Below are positions 1-11,160 of a stretch of 64,000 nt of DNA, in pieces (position 1 is the first letter of the stretch; each line of letters begins with the position of its first letter). A model generated the notes under the pieces. The model was not told where the DNA came from, ran no database searches, and was given only the letters and a program-made list of their open reading frames with translations. Origin of the DNA: Symsagittifera roscoffensis (Eukaryota > Xenacoelomorpha > Acoela > Convolutidae); assembly GCF_963678635.1 (NCBI RefSeq), contig NC_087071.1:12043088-12107087 (forward strand). Direction: 5' to 3'. The position numbers were made by a program, and so were the translations under genes.

Positions 1-10
1 GAGGGATACT

Positions 11-1460
11 TTGAAAGAACTTTTTATCGGACGAATCCGTGATGTGGATATTCAGCAACAACTAATTAAGGCAAAAGTAGACATGGATGCCACTTTTAAC
101 CTCGCTTTGGAGTGTGAAAAGGGGGCCAGTACGTCGGCTCAGTTCCAAAAACTTTTCCCGCACAATCAGTTTTCCAGCACTATAAAAGTTAAACAAGAGC
201 CTACTTTCTCGATCCAGTCGTCTCAAAACGGCGTGTCATTATGGTTGACGATAGTGAGGAAGTGGCAGACCCGCTCATCGATTGTAATTTTATAGATGCT
301 GATTTTGATAGTGAACCGGAATACGGTGTGTTGCAATTAGAAAGTGCTGTCAGGATTGATGGTATTGAGCTCCTTAAGTCAAACAAAGGGAAACTAAGAA
401 GCCTCAGTATCCAGTTGCGTGCAGGGCAGAGTTTTTTCCACTCAACTGTCGACACAGGAAGTCCAGTTTCGTTCCTCAACAAACGAACTTGCGATTTAAT
501 ACTTTAGCGCAACCCGTCCTCCCAATTCCGAGATATTACACGGTACCCTATAGATACTCTGTATGACGACTATAATAAGAAACCCATTCGTCTTCTCGGC
601 TCAGTAAATCTCCCGAACTCGTGTTTGCTGTCAACACTGGCAAACCTATCCTCTCAAAGTCCAAGAAATAAATCGTGGGACTACCAGGGTTGTTCGACGC
701 CGATCTTTTAGCAGAGCTCACGGAGGCAGATCGATTCCTTGGCCCGATGAAACGGGCTATTTTTAGTAAGGATATTACCAGCTTCAATAAACTCGGGGCC
801 TACATGGCTCAGTTCTGGCCCAAGGCAGCAGTTGTCAATAATTGTGTGATAATTGACAATAAATTGGCCATTCCGGAAGCTTTGAGGCAAGCCGTCCTCG
901 CCCGTCTTCATAGGTCTGATCCTGGACAAGAAGCCTTGATGTCAGCCTAAGAGTACATTTGGTGGCCATTTCTAAACCGACAGACTGTCGATACCTGCGA
1001 GATATGCAGCGAATGCACGTTGTATGGTAAGAACCTTAAGCCTGTTGAAACTTTTCATACCGCTTAACTTTTACCTAATTTACGGGGCCAAATCAGGAAT
1101 TACAATTAGATTTTGCCGGTCCTATTTTGGATGACGAAGGTGTGAAGATATTCCTCTTAGTAGCTATTGATCGTTTCTCGAAGTTTCCTTCCGTCCTTAT
1201 TACGAAAACTAAGAAGGTTACTCAGTTCCTTAAATTTTAGATTCGAATTCATGGATTACCTCATTCTATCAGGACTGATCATGGCTCTGGGTGTAAAAAC
1301 GACTTAGTTCAACAATTTTGTTCTAGTAGAGGTACTAAAGATATCCTTTCTCCCGTTGGAGATCATCGAGGCTCTGGTCTCGTTGAATGTATGATACAGA
1401 CTAAAAAATGCAAGTTGGGCATGGAGAAACTTGATCCTAATTTTGATAAAAGGTAGTCCA
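11..1460 (+). pseudogene. Retroelement gag/protease and integrase remnant, first copy
   Basis: The segment at 241-507 contains a DTGSPVSFLN stretch typical of the retropepsin active site (D-T/S-G). The segment at 675-950 ends in an H...H-type pattern and runs into C-x2-C at about 990-1020, which matches the integrase HHCC domain. The following integrase core has the expected LDFAGP and LLVAIDRFSKFPSV surroundings of the catalytic Asp residues. The reading frame is broken by stops at 951, about 1067 and about 1240, and other frames have to be entered to follow it. The polymerase and RNase H expected between protease and integrase are absent. Non-functional. Confidence 0.65.
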
Positions 1461-2977
1461 TCGGATAGTAGAAGACATTCGCAAGAGTAATCATTCTACA
1501 CTTAAGAAGTCGCCTTTTGAGTTGCATTTTGGATGTAAGCCAAATACTGAATGGTCACAAGCTTTTCATAATGTCGTTAATTCTGATATTTCAGCACAAA
1601 GACTTGAGCGCAACCTCTTAACTCCGGATCAAATTACTAGCCAGGACTACAGTCGTGACCATGCCAAGGTGGTGCCGAGAGGAATTGCCAGCCCTCAGAT
1701 TGCCCCACGTTTCAACCCTATAAACTCTTTGGAGGGAAATGTTGCTGAGAGTGAGCCTTACAAAGCGCTAGCAAATCTTGCTCGGGCGGCTAATAAATAG
1801 ACACAGTACAAGAGAAACCTTCTGCCGGATGGGGGCAAACGAGTCCTTCAAGAGTTGTCGAATCGTCACTCAGATTTGGCTCATTCGCTCAAAACAGGCA
1901 TTTCTCGCAAAACACTCTGCATTGCGGAGGATCGTTCAGTTATCACGCCCCCAGGGGCTCAGGCTAGTGTCCGTCGTTTACCGACTCTACAACCTCGTCG
2001 CCAGTCCAAAACAACAACTCAAAGCACATTAGGTGATCGCCTTCAAACACCAGGACCATCTTCACGAAGTAGGGGGGGGGGGAGTCAGTCACTCGTTTGT
2101 CTCAACCAACTCTTTTAGAGAAACGCCCGGATGATACTAGTGTATCACAACCGGTGGTGGTGGATCTCACTATTGACTCGTCAAGTGAGGGTTCCTCTGG
2201 CCAGAATACTCTGCAGGTGGTTCGGGAGTCTACCCCAGTGGAGAAGCGACCATGGCTACAGGCCGACTTGCTGCCAGTCACGTTTGCTGACTCATCTTTT
2301 CCTCCGAATCAGTCTCCAATGGATACTCTCGTCTTTTACCCGCCTATCACACAGTCTGTTAACCCCACAGTAGCGAATGCCCGTTCTGTATTCTTCACCT
2401 TCTGATGTCGCTCCAGAGGGTTTTGTTCAACCCGCACAACATGTACCTACAGAGTCATATTCGTCATATCCGTCTCTTTCTCTCCCAGCTCAACCTGTAG
2501 TGGATGACTCGGAAGCTGTCAGGACCTCATCACGTAGCAAGAAGGCTACGAAATTCTTTGGGGACCCGTTACGGAACTCCGTTAAAATTGTGGAAGAAGA
2601 CACGCTATTGGGGGAAGAGGCTGGTGACTTACCATCTCAGAGCATTTTTCTGTCCTCGCATTCGCCTAGAAGGCGACTTATTCGTGACCGACCCCAATTG
2701 GTTTCGCCGGAGGCGTCGTTCTCTTCATTAATTAATAAAACTTAAGATGAAAATTGACTGTCTATCTTCCAAACTATTCAAAACTTTTGGAAAACTTTAT
2801 ATAATCTTTATTTTACCACCCTGCATTTTTGCGGGATAGGGGTGCTATCTATTTAATGCTTCTCTGGGGGCAGTTTGTTTGTTACAAATTTTTTTCTTTT
2901 CTTTCCAAATTTCGCGGGGAATGTCATGAGGCGACCTTCGGTACCTCGTTTTCTCATTGCCTCTTTGCAGCCATGCT
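1039..2977 (+). repeat. 1.94-kb direct duplication, left unit (partner 4561-6502)
   Basis: The two units start at AAGCCTGTT and both run through ...TTTGCAGCCATGCTG, with an offset of 3522 bp at the start. By eye the identity is about 98 percent. The units flank a 1.6-kb spacer that itself holds the 587-bp tandem repeat. Confidence 0.85.
1522..2745 (+). pseudogene. Integrase C-terminal extension, first copy
   Basis: Overlapping frames give a Ser/Pro-rich tail that ends in RTSSRSKKATKFFGDPL, a basic 'RTSSR...' ending common at the end of Ty3/Gypsy integrases. A G-run at about 2071-2081 breaks the frame. The same region recurs at 5044-6254 with few differences. The opening piece (1522-1800) continues the integrase after the core. 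Confidence 0.5.
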
Positions 2978-4031
2978 GAGCCCGCACTGGATTTCCATGG
3001 ATGATAATCAATTATATTGTCACTTTATAGTCAGTCTCTATAAAATAACAAAAAAAAGTTGATCATAATTAATTAAAATTGGAATATAATCCATTTTTTT
3101 ATATCAAGGTAATCCATTATAATCGATTATAATCCATTAAAAATGGATTTATTTTCTTAATTTTTTCTGCCAATATAATCCCCTATAATTTGTTATAATC
3201 AATTGGAATGGATTTTTTTGAGAGGTTAATCACGAAAATTACAAATTTGTTCAAAGTTATCGCATTTACTTTTTATGCGTTGTTTCAGGAATTCAGGCAA
3301 TTTTAGTTTTATCTTGATAGGTAAAAGTAAAAGTTCACTAATTGTCAACTATGCTGCCATCTTTTTCTGAGAAAAAGCATATGTAGTTTGTTTCCAGAGC
3401 ACTGCTGTTTTGAATTCAAGTCGATGAATGTTTCATACCAATTCGCTTCTCTGGGGGCAGTTTGTTTGTTACAAATTTTTTTCTTTTCTTTCCAAATTTC
3501 GCGGGGAATGTCATGAGGCGACCTTCGGTACCTCGTTTTCTCATTGCCTCTTTGCAGCCATGCTGAGCCCGCACTGGATTTCCATGGATGATAATCAATT
3601 ATATTGTCACTTTATAGTCAGTCTCTATAAAATAACAAAAAAAAGTTGATCATAATTAATTAAAATTGGAATATAATCCATTTTTTTATATCAAGGTAAT
3701 CCATTATAATCGATTATAATCCATTAAAAATGGATTTATTTTCTTAATTTTTTCTGCCAATATAATCCCCTATAATTTGTTATAATCAATTGGAATGGAT
3801 TTTTTTGAGAGGTTAATCACGAAAATTACAAATTTGTTCAAAGTTATCGCATTTACTTTTTATGCGTTGTTTCAGGAATTCAGGCAATTTTAGTTTTATC
3901 TTGATAGGTAAAAGTAAAAGTTCACTAATTGTCAACTATGCTGCCATCTTTTTCTGAGAAAAAGCATATGTAGTTTGTTTCCAGAGCACTGCTGTTTTGA
4001 ATTCAAGTCGATGAATGTTTCATACCAATTC
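2858..4031. repeat. 587-bp tandem duplication (2858-3444 and 3445-4031)
   Basis: GCTTCTCTGGGGGCAG starts at 2858 and again at 3445. The two units look identical base for base through ...GTTTCATACCAATTCG. Each unit fuses about 120 bp of the retroelement tail to unrelated AT-rich DNA that contains the 16-bp palindrome TTATAATCGATTATAA. The identity implies a very recent tandem duplication or an assembly artefact. Confidence 0.9.
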
Positions 4032-4562
4032 GCCTTGAATCTTAATGAACCCTAATACTTTTGATGCTAGCTTGTCTTCTGGATCTTTGAAGCTATGTTT
4101 GGACTAGAGAAGCTATAAAAAAGAAACTCATACAAACACTGTCATACTAGTTGTTTTTATCAATAATCAATTTAGCAAAAATAGGATACACAGAAACACC
4201 TTTTTGAGCCTCAATTTTTTTTCACTGCCCTTGTCTGGGTTGCCTGGGTCTTAAAGCTTCTTTCTAAGGATTTAAAGCTTTTTATTTTTAAAGCTGAAAG
4301 TTTTTGAACAAAAGTTTTTTTCTAAGGTTAACGTCTTGAGGCGACCTTCGGTACCTCGTTTACTCATTGCCTTTTTGCAGCCATGCTGCTGATTTCACTA
4401 CCAGTTGTGCTCAAGGCTACTGGCTTGGCCTATATTGAGTGTACGCTGTGTGTGGTCACTCTGTTGTTTTGATACATCGTTTGCTAGATGCAAACTTTAT
4501 TCTAAACTTTATTCTATATTTCCTCTGAGTCAGAGTTTTACTAACAAATATTAAATTGGAAG

Positions 4563-6254
4563 CCTGTTAAAACTTTTCATACCGCTCAACCTTTACCTAA
4601 TTTACGGGGCCAAATCAGGAATTACAATTAGATTTTGCTGGTCCTATTTTGGATGACGAAGGTGTGAAGATATTCCTCTTAGTAGCTATTGATCGTTTCT
4701 CGAAGTTTCCTTCCGTCTTTATTACGAAAACTAAGAAGGTTACTCAGTTCCTTAAATCTTAGATTCGAATTCATGGATTACCTCATTCTATCAGGACTGA
4801 TCATGGCTCTGGGTGTAAAAACGACTTAGTACAACAATTTTGTTCTAGTAGAGGTATTAAAGATATCCTTTCTCCCGTTGGAGATCATCGAGGCTCTGGT
4901 CTCGTTGAACGTATGATACAGACTAAAAAATGCAAGTTGGGCATGGAGAAACTTGATCCTAATTTTGATAAAAGGTAGTCCATCGGATAGTAGAAGACAT
5001 TCGCAAGAGTAATCATTCTACACTTAAGAAGTCGCCTTTTGAGTTGCATTTTGGACGTAAGCCAAATACTGAATGGTCACAAGCTTTTCATAATGTCGTT
5101 AATTCTGATATTTCAGCACAAAGACTTGAGCGCAACCTCTTAACTCCGGATCAAATTACTAGCCAGGACTACAGTCGTGACCATGCCAAGGTGGTGCCGA
5201 GAGGAATTGCCAGCCCTCAGATTGCCCCACGTTTCAACCCTATAAACTCTTTGGAGGGAAATGTTGCTGAGAGTGAGCCTTACAAAGCGCTAGCAAATCT
5301 TGCTCGGGCGGCTAATAAATAGACACAGTACAAGAGAAACCTTCTGCCGGATGGGGGCAAACGAGTCCTTCAAGAGTTGTCGAATCGTCACTCAGATTTG
5401 GCTCATTCGCTCAAAACAGGCATTTCTCGCAAAACACTCTGCATTGCGGAGGATCGTTCAGTTATCACGCCCCCAGGGACTCAGGCTAGTGTCCGTCGTT
5501 TACCGACTCTACAACCTCGTCGCCAGTCCAAAACAACAACTCAAAGCACATTAGGTGATCGCCTCCAAACACCAGGATCATCTTCACGAAGTAGGGGGGG
5601 GGGGGGAAGTCAGTCACTCGTTCGTCTCAACCAACTCTGTTAGAGAAACGCCCGATGATAGTAGTGTATCACAACCGATGGTGGTGGATCTCACTAATGA
5701 CTCGTCAAGTGAGGGTTCCTCTGGCCAGAATACTCTGCAGGTGGTTCGGGAGTCTACCCCAGTGGAGAAGCGACCATGGCTACAGGCCGACTTGCTGCCA
5801 GTCACGTTTGCTGACTCATCTTTTCCTCCGAATCAGTCTCCAATGCATACTCTCGTCTCTTACCCGCCTATCACACTGTCTGATAACCCCACAGTAGCGA
5901 ATGCCCGTTCTGTATTCTTCACCTTCTGATGTCGCTCCAGAGGGTTTTGTTCAACCCGCACAACATGTACCTACATAGTCATATTCGTCATATCCGTCTC
6001 TTTCTCTCCCAGCTCAACCTGTAGTGGATGACTCGGAAGCTGTCAGGACCTCATCACGTAGCAAGAAGGCTTCGAAATTCTTTGGGGACCCGTTACGGCA
6101 CTCCGTTAAAATTGTGGAAGAAGACACGCTATTGGGGGAAGAGGCTGGTGACTTACCATCTCAGAGCATTTTTCTGTCCTCGCATTCGCCTAGAAGGCAA
6201 CTTATTCGTGACCGACCCCAATTGGTTTCGCCGGAGGCGTCGTTCTCTTTCTGA
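4563..6254 (+). pseudogene. Integrase remnant, second copy
   Basis: Near-identical repeat of 1041-2730. It includes the integrase core Asp region, the tail piece at 5044-5322, the G-run frame break at about 5594-5606 and the RTSSRSKKASKFFGDPL ending. It shares the same in-frame stop after the core (TAG near 4762), so the two copies arose by duplication of an already broken sequence. Small differences (for example the Ser-rich stretch ends SFSF and stops at 6252) show later divergence. Confidence 0.65.
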
Positions 6255-6675
6255 ATTAATAAAACTTAAGATGAAAATTGACTGTCTATCTTCCAAACTA
6301 TTCAAAACTTTTGGAAAACTTTATATAATCTTTATTTTACCACCCTGCATTTTTGCGGGATAGGGGTGCTATCTATTTAATGCTTCTCTGGGGGCAGTTT
6401 GTTTGTTACAAATTTTTTCTTTTCTTTCCAAAATTCGCGGGGAATGTCATGAGGCGACCTTCGGTACCTCGTTTACTCATTGCCTCTTTGCAGCCATGCT
6501 GCTGATTTCACTACCAGTTGTGCTCAAGGCCGCTGGTTTGGCCTATATTGAGTGTCACGCTGTGTGTGGTCACTCTGTTGTTTTGATACATCGTTTGCTA
6601 GATGTAAACTTAATTCTAAACTTTATTCTATGTTTCCTCTTAGTCATAGTTTGACTAACAAATATTAAATTGGAA

Positions 6676-7550
6676 CCGAGAATCAAATCAACTAATTTAT
6701 CAATTCACTATTACGAACAACCAAGTTTTGTCCTCTAAATCTCGGCAAATGTCAGTTATTTAATCAGGTCGCAAGAACTATTTACACTAATAATTATAAT
6801 TTTTTGAAGAAATAACTAAAAATATTGTACACATTATAATTAGCCGTAACTCAATGCTTCACATAAACTAGTCAAAACCAAACTTGATACGATAGCCGAA
6901 AAGGAAATTCGTTGCCTAATAGCTGAAAAAGTTTTGTTCTCGAATGGTCATTTTTTGACGTTCTCGGATAACTATTTTTGTGTCGACCAATTTTTCAGTC
7001 GACTTTTATTGACACATCTGAAAACATTAACTGGACCGTAATGTGGTGAAATTTTCAAGTTCGATGCAACTTTTAAGAGAAGGGGGATGTAAGTAAATCA
7101 AAATTTAGAATAGCAAATTTAAAATTCTCAATACAAAGCACCAGCGCTAATTTACTGCTTTTGTTCATATGGGTGGAGATTCTTAAATAGGAGGGGGTGA
7201 GATTGTTAAGTAGATCTAAGTTGGCAATAGGTAAAAACTGAATATAAAAAGAACACAGTTTGCAAGATGAGAACTGATTCTAAAAGCTAGCGTTAAGCAC
7301 AAATAAACTAAAGTAGTTTTAACAAGATGGGTGTGTCACAGGGCCCAATACCCGGATACTAAATAAAAATGTTCTAGTTTTGCTCCCAGGGTGCCGAAAA
7401 AACGCAGATAAATAGTATCTACCTATCTCCATGGTATCAAATCAATTACTTGAATAAGTTATCTTTTGTTAAAGAAGCATTTTTATTAAAGCTTTTAGTT
7501 TCGAAAATCATATGAGGGTTTTCAATCGTTCAATCAAAGTTTGTTCTAAT
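6676..7550. other. No gene seen
   Basis: AT-rich non-coding DNA between the retroelement end and the 3' end of the RING gene. I see no long reading frame, RNA gene or obvious repeat. Confidence 0.5.
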
Positions 7551-8807
7551 TTAGTGACGAATTAGCTTGTTTGGTAATGCTGTCTTTTTAATGTTGCGCC
7601 ATTTTCGAATGGTTCCTATTAAAGGAAGTTTGTCGAATGTGTCTGCAGCAAACGCAGAAAACTGTCGGGAGCAGAACTCTTGGATTTTATATCGGGAGAA
7701 CCAGACTACTATTGCGCAAGTAATTGATACAACCAGCATCGCAAGTATGAACATATAAATATGATAGAAAATTTCAATCAGTTGGGAATATAAAAATGAA
7801 AAAATGAATCTTGAAGTAGAATCTATCGGTTCGAAGACCGATGTTACAATCCTAACAATTGGGTTTCTGAGTATAAGCAAGGTGTACATTTTTAAAATGC
7901 AATAATTAAATAGTTGAAGTAGGTTGGAAACAATACAACTGAAAATATAATGAAGTATAGTTTGCAGTATATAATAAGCGGATGATACAAAATAGAAGCT
8001 AGCGTTAAACACAAATAAAACTACAGCAATAAGAGCATTATACATGATGGAAATAAAGAAAACTAAACTATAGTACTGAAAAGAGATCAACCTATAATTT
8101 AAGCGCAAGCATGTTTCTTGAAAAAATGAAAAGGTATCAATCAATTGCCTGAACGTTGAATTAATAAAAAAAGAGCAATCATGTAAAGCAGACAAACTCC
8201 AAAATGTAAAAATTTCTTTCACAGCATAAAAACTGTATGCAAAAAAATTAACCGATTTCGAAAAAGTATATCCGAGAAATCTTGAGAGCGAGAAAGGATG
8301 GAAATAACAATGGCTCCAAATGAAAAGTAGAATAATAAAAGCAATTAAAATTGACAAACGACTGGTAAAAATTCGAAGAAATTTTTCTGACAGTCTTCTG
8401 GGTTGTGGCACAGTTGAGGATCTTTGCGATGATTCATATCTTTCTATCCTTAACTTATCAAATGCACTTGTTTGCTTCTGCCTTTCGTTTAATAAATCTA
8501 TATGATAAAATTCGATTGCTCGATTGAGCTTATTGTTTTTATTATGATAGCTATGAGTTTTACTTTTGGAACAGTTTGCTTTGGGACAAGCCGGAAGGAA
8601 ATAATTTGATTGTTTTCTGTCTTCAATATAACCCACTAAACATATTCTGCAGAAGGAGTGACCGCAAGTTAGTGTTGTAGCATCCAACAGAATTCGCCGA
8701 CATAGTTGGCACATAAACAGCTCCGGATAAAGAACTGGATCTACCGACGAATCGGTTTGAGTAGTTTTTGAATCCTTTTTCAAGGTTGATTTTCTAAACT
8801 TAATCAT
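7551..8807 (-). CDS. RING-finger multi-pass membrane protein (probable E3 ubiquitin ligase)
   Basis: Intact single-exon frame of 418 residues ending in TAA. Near the N-terminus is a C3HC4 RING: Cys33, Cys36, Cys48, His50, Cys53, Cys56, Cys74, Cys79, with the typical TCGHSFCRICL core. RING domains bind two zinc ions and recruit E2 ubiquitin-conjugating enzymes, so E3 ligase activity is the family-based inference. From about residue 150 the protein has several long hydrophobic stretches (roughly 152-170, 245-275, 280-305, 340-372), so it is probably an integral membrane protein with the RING in the cytosol. No second known domain was recognised. No introns are needed, which is unusual beside the spliced genes nearby. 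The start is the first ATG ahead of the RING. Confidence 0.8.
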   Translation of the reverse strand: MIKFRKSTLKKDSKTTQTDSSVDPVLYPELFMCQLCRRILLDATTLTCGHSFCRICLVGYIEDRKQSNYFLPACPKANCSKSKTHSYHNKNNKLNRAIEFYHIDLLNERQKQTSAFDKLRIERYESSQRSSTVPQPRRLSEKFLRIFTSRLSILIAFIILLFIWSHCYFHPFSLSRFLGYTFSKSVNFFAYSFYAVKEIFTFWSLSALHDCSFFINSTFRQLIDTFSFFQETCLRLNYRLISFQYYSLVFFISIMYNALIAVVLFVFNASFYFVSSAYYILQTILHYIFSCIVSNLLQLFNYCILKMYTLLILRNPIVRIVTSVFEPIDSTSRFIFSFLYSQLIEIFYHIYMFILAMLVVSITCAIVVWFSRYKIQEFCSRQFSAFAADTFDKLPLIGTIRKWRNIKKTALPNKLIRH

Positions 8808-9760
8808 GATTGAACCACTGGAGCGTAAGGCACCTCAGTTGTTTTCGGTAATGAAACAAAATTTAAAAAAACGTTAAAAATTATCAACTTAAATTGCAAC
8901 AGAGTGCTTAGAATTCATTAATATTACGCTTTGAGATAAAAGCACATAATACAAAAAATCGATGTTGTTTATTATTGGTTATATCATCACATCTAAATAT
9001 AAGTAGCTGTCAGGATTATTCAAAATTTTCAAAATCATGTGATTCTCTATAGTGCTGCGTTTATAACGAATTAATTGCTCTCATCTAACTTCACATGCTA
9101 TATGAAAATTGACGAACCTTGTTTTTCGTAAAATATTTTAATCCAAACGAGAAATAGATGAGTAAATGCAAAGTTGGCAATGTTTCTCTACTTTGGTGAG
9201 CAAGGGATGCTACAAAAACGAAATTAGACGGATTTTATTTTTTACAGATCTGGCATTTCCATTTTACAAAAGGAAAGGGCCAACAAAACTTTTTCTTAAG
9301 ACTCAAGTTTCACAAATACGAAAAGAACATAAAATGTCAATACCTATCAAAATAATTCGTTTTAATGAACAAAAAATTTCAAATCCGAACACTACAAGGC
9401 AGTTTTGAATTGAATCAATGATGCGTGATTGACTTCTAAAGTTTTTGGCTACCGAAATTTAACTGTTGTCTACAACCAATTATATTTTCTCGCGCAATTT
9501 GTCTGCAAACAATTTTAAACTCTCTCACTTTCGTCTATTTTCTCACAATTGCAGTTTTGCAAAAATCGTCTATATTCTTTTTAAGTACATCCGTCTAATT
9601 TGCTTATCGTCTAATTTCTCATCCCCCGCCAAGACTACTCTTTGTTTCAAGAGTGTAAAATTTTCTGAATAAGGTTCAATTATAATATGACTCAGCAGTA
9701 ATAATCAAAACTATAGAAACTTCAATCATTTTGGACCTAATCTTCCCCAAGCCGCCTAAA
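8808..9760. other. No gene seen; upstream region of the RING gene
   Basis: AT-rich sequence. The promoter of the RING gene must lie in the part next to 8807, but no clear core promoter element stands out. Open frames here are low-complexity. Confidence 0.4.
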
Positions 9761-10653
9761 CTACCCGGGTTGACCAAAAATGCTTATCATACAATTCTCA
9801 TAAATGGGAAATTTTTTTTCATACATTTTCATACAATTCCATACGTACAAAAAATTGTATGAAAACTCTATGATAAGCATTTTCTCATAAATGGAAATTG
9901 TATGATAGCAATTTTCTACATAAACCAAAAATTAGTTTTTTGTTAGTAAATTCTGACAAATTTTCGGTTGTGTTTGCAACCGAACACAAGTGACAAAGAC
10001 CTTGGTTACTCAAAGCACCAAAGGTTGGACGGTCTGGCATTTGCAATGCATAGAAAACGACCTGAATTGTCTCCGAGCTGTCTTTCACAAATAGTATAAC
10101 AAAAAAAAACTTTTGATGTTTGCCAAAGATTTTCAATGATAATTATTATAGATATATGAATTTTCAAATTATCAGACATTGATCAAGACATACATAAACA
10201 CGCCATACAACAGAAATAGGAACTTTCAACGTTTTTGAAAAAAAAAATAAGTTAAAAGAAAAAAGCCAAATAATTCGTATCCAGGACTACGTTATGCACA
10301 CAAAAAATTTAATAATGCATGCAAAAAAAATTATTCGGAAAATGTTTGTTTGCGTAGAAAATTCGATTTGCGCTGCAAAAAAAATTTTGGGGCAAATTTT
10401 CAACATTACTTCAAAAAAAATTTTTGTCGTATATGGAAATTGTATGGTAAGCTTTTTGACAAAAAAAATTAAAATCAGTTTTTTTTGTCACCAGTCTGTT
10501 CAACTGTTCTCAAAAAGCCGCAGAAATGGTTTTATTTTTTTCTATTGTTTTTCGAAATTGTATTAAAATTATATGACAAGCATGTTCTCCATAGACTAAA
10601 TGTATGGAAATGTATGATAAGCATTTTCGGTGTGTGGAGGTCGACCCGGGTAG
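9761..10653. mobile_element. Non-autonomous TIR element, copy A (893 bp)
   Basis: The left end CTACCCGGGTTGACC (9761-9775) is matched in inverted form by GGTCGACCCGGGTAG (10639-10653), one mismatch in 15. A second inverted block follows inside: ATGCTTATCATACA on the left, TGTATGATAAGCAT on the right. The interior is AT-rich, without a gene, and full of short GGAAATTGTATG motifs. A second, inverted partial copy lies at 15,737-16,140. Superfamily not assigned. Confidence 0.7.
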
Positions 10654-10906
10654 ACTTTGTTTGAGAATATTTGGTTACGATTGGATCAGAACATGACTTA
10701 TTAAGCACTTCAGCTGAATTTACCAAATTTTTCCTGTCTACAGTCATTTCAAACTCAATTTTCCCGACTCTTTGTGAAAAGATTCTTCAAATAGCTATCA
10801 CAAACCTAACTTTCAAAAAAGCTTTCTTAGAATTGTGATTATTATATGATGCAAGAAACAAAAACAACCACTGCAACATCGACAACTGAGCTGACATTTT
10901 ATCTCA

Positions 10907-11160
10907 AGCAGTGCTCGTATTTGGATCAGAGCTCGTGTTTGGAGGTGAACTCGTAAGTTTGGAGCAGAGCACGTGTTCGGAGTACATCTTATTTGTGGCT
11001 TGGTGCCCGTTTTGGATGCAGAGCCGGTTCTTGAAGCCCGTGTGTGTTTGGTACAGAGCCGGTGCTTGGAAATCGTGTTTGGAGAGAAGCTCGTTTCTGG
11101 AGCAGAGTGGCCCGTGCTCGAAAAGAGTTCGAGTTTAATTCGAGGAACGCTCGTGATATC
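10907..11160 (+). repeat. Degenerate tandem array of a ~20-25 bp TTTGGAGCAGAGC-type motif
   Basis: Phrases such as CTCGTGTTTGGAG, TTTGGAGCAGAGCACGTG and TTTGGTACAGAGCCGGTG recur about ten times in 250 bp. The stretch is clearly more GC-rich than its surroundings and lies just 5' of the coding part of the reverse transcriptase element, so it may be part of its 5' untranslated region. Confidence 0.6.

Larger units (their letters stand above)
1..6675 (+). mobile_element. Decayed Ty3-like LTR retroelement, rearranged and duplicated
   Basis: This stretch holds plus-strand pieces of an LTR retroelement: a retropepsin-like segment, an integrase zinc-binding segment, integrase core and a serine- and proline-rich integrase tail. 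No reverse transcriptase or RNase H is visible between protease and integrase, so an internal deletion is inferred. The integrase and 3' part occurs twice (about 1039-2977 and 4561-6502). A shared end, ACAAATATTAAATTGGA, closes both the 4.3-4.56 kb and 6.4-6.67 kb pieces and may be the LTR end. Every gene is interrupted by stops. The left end lies outside the window, so 5' LTR and target duplication cannot be checked. Confidence 0.75.

Noticed and set aside
9166-9672. Open frames in the spacer upstream of the RING gene
   Set aside because: Phe/Lys/Asn-rich translations of AT-rich DNA with no conserved motif.
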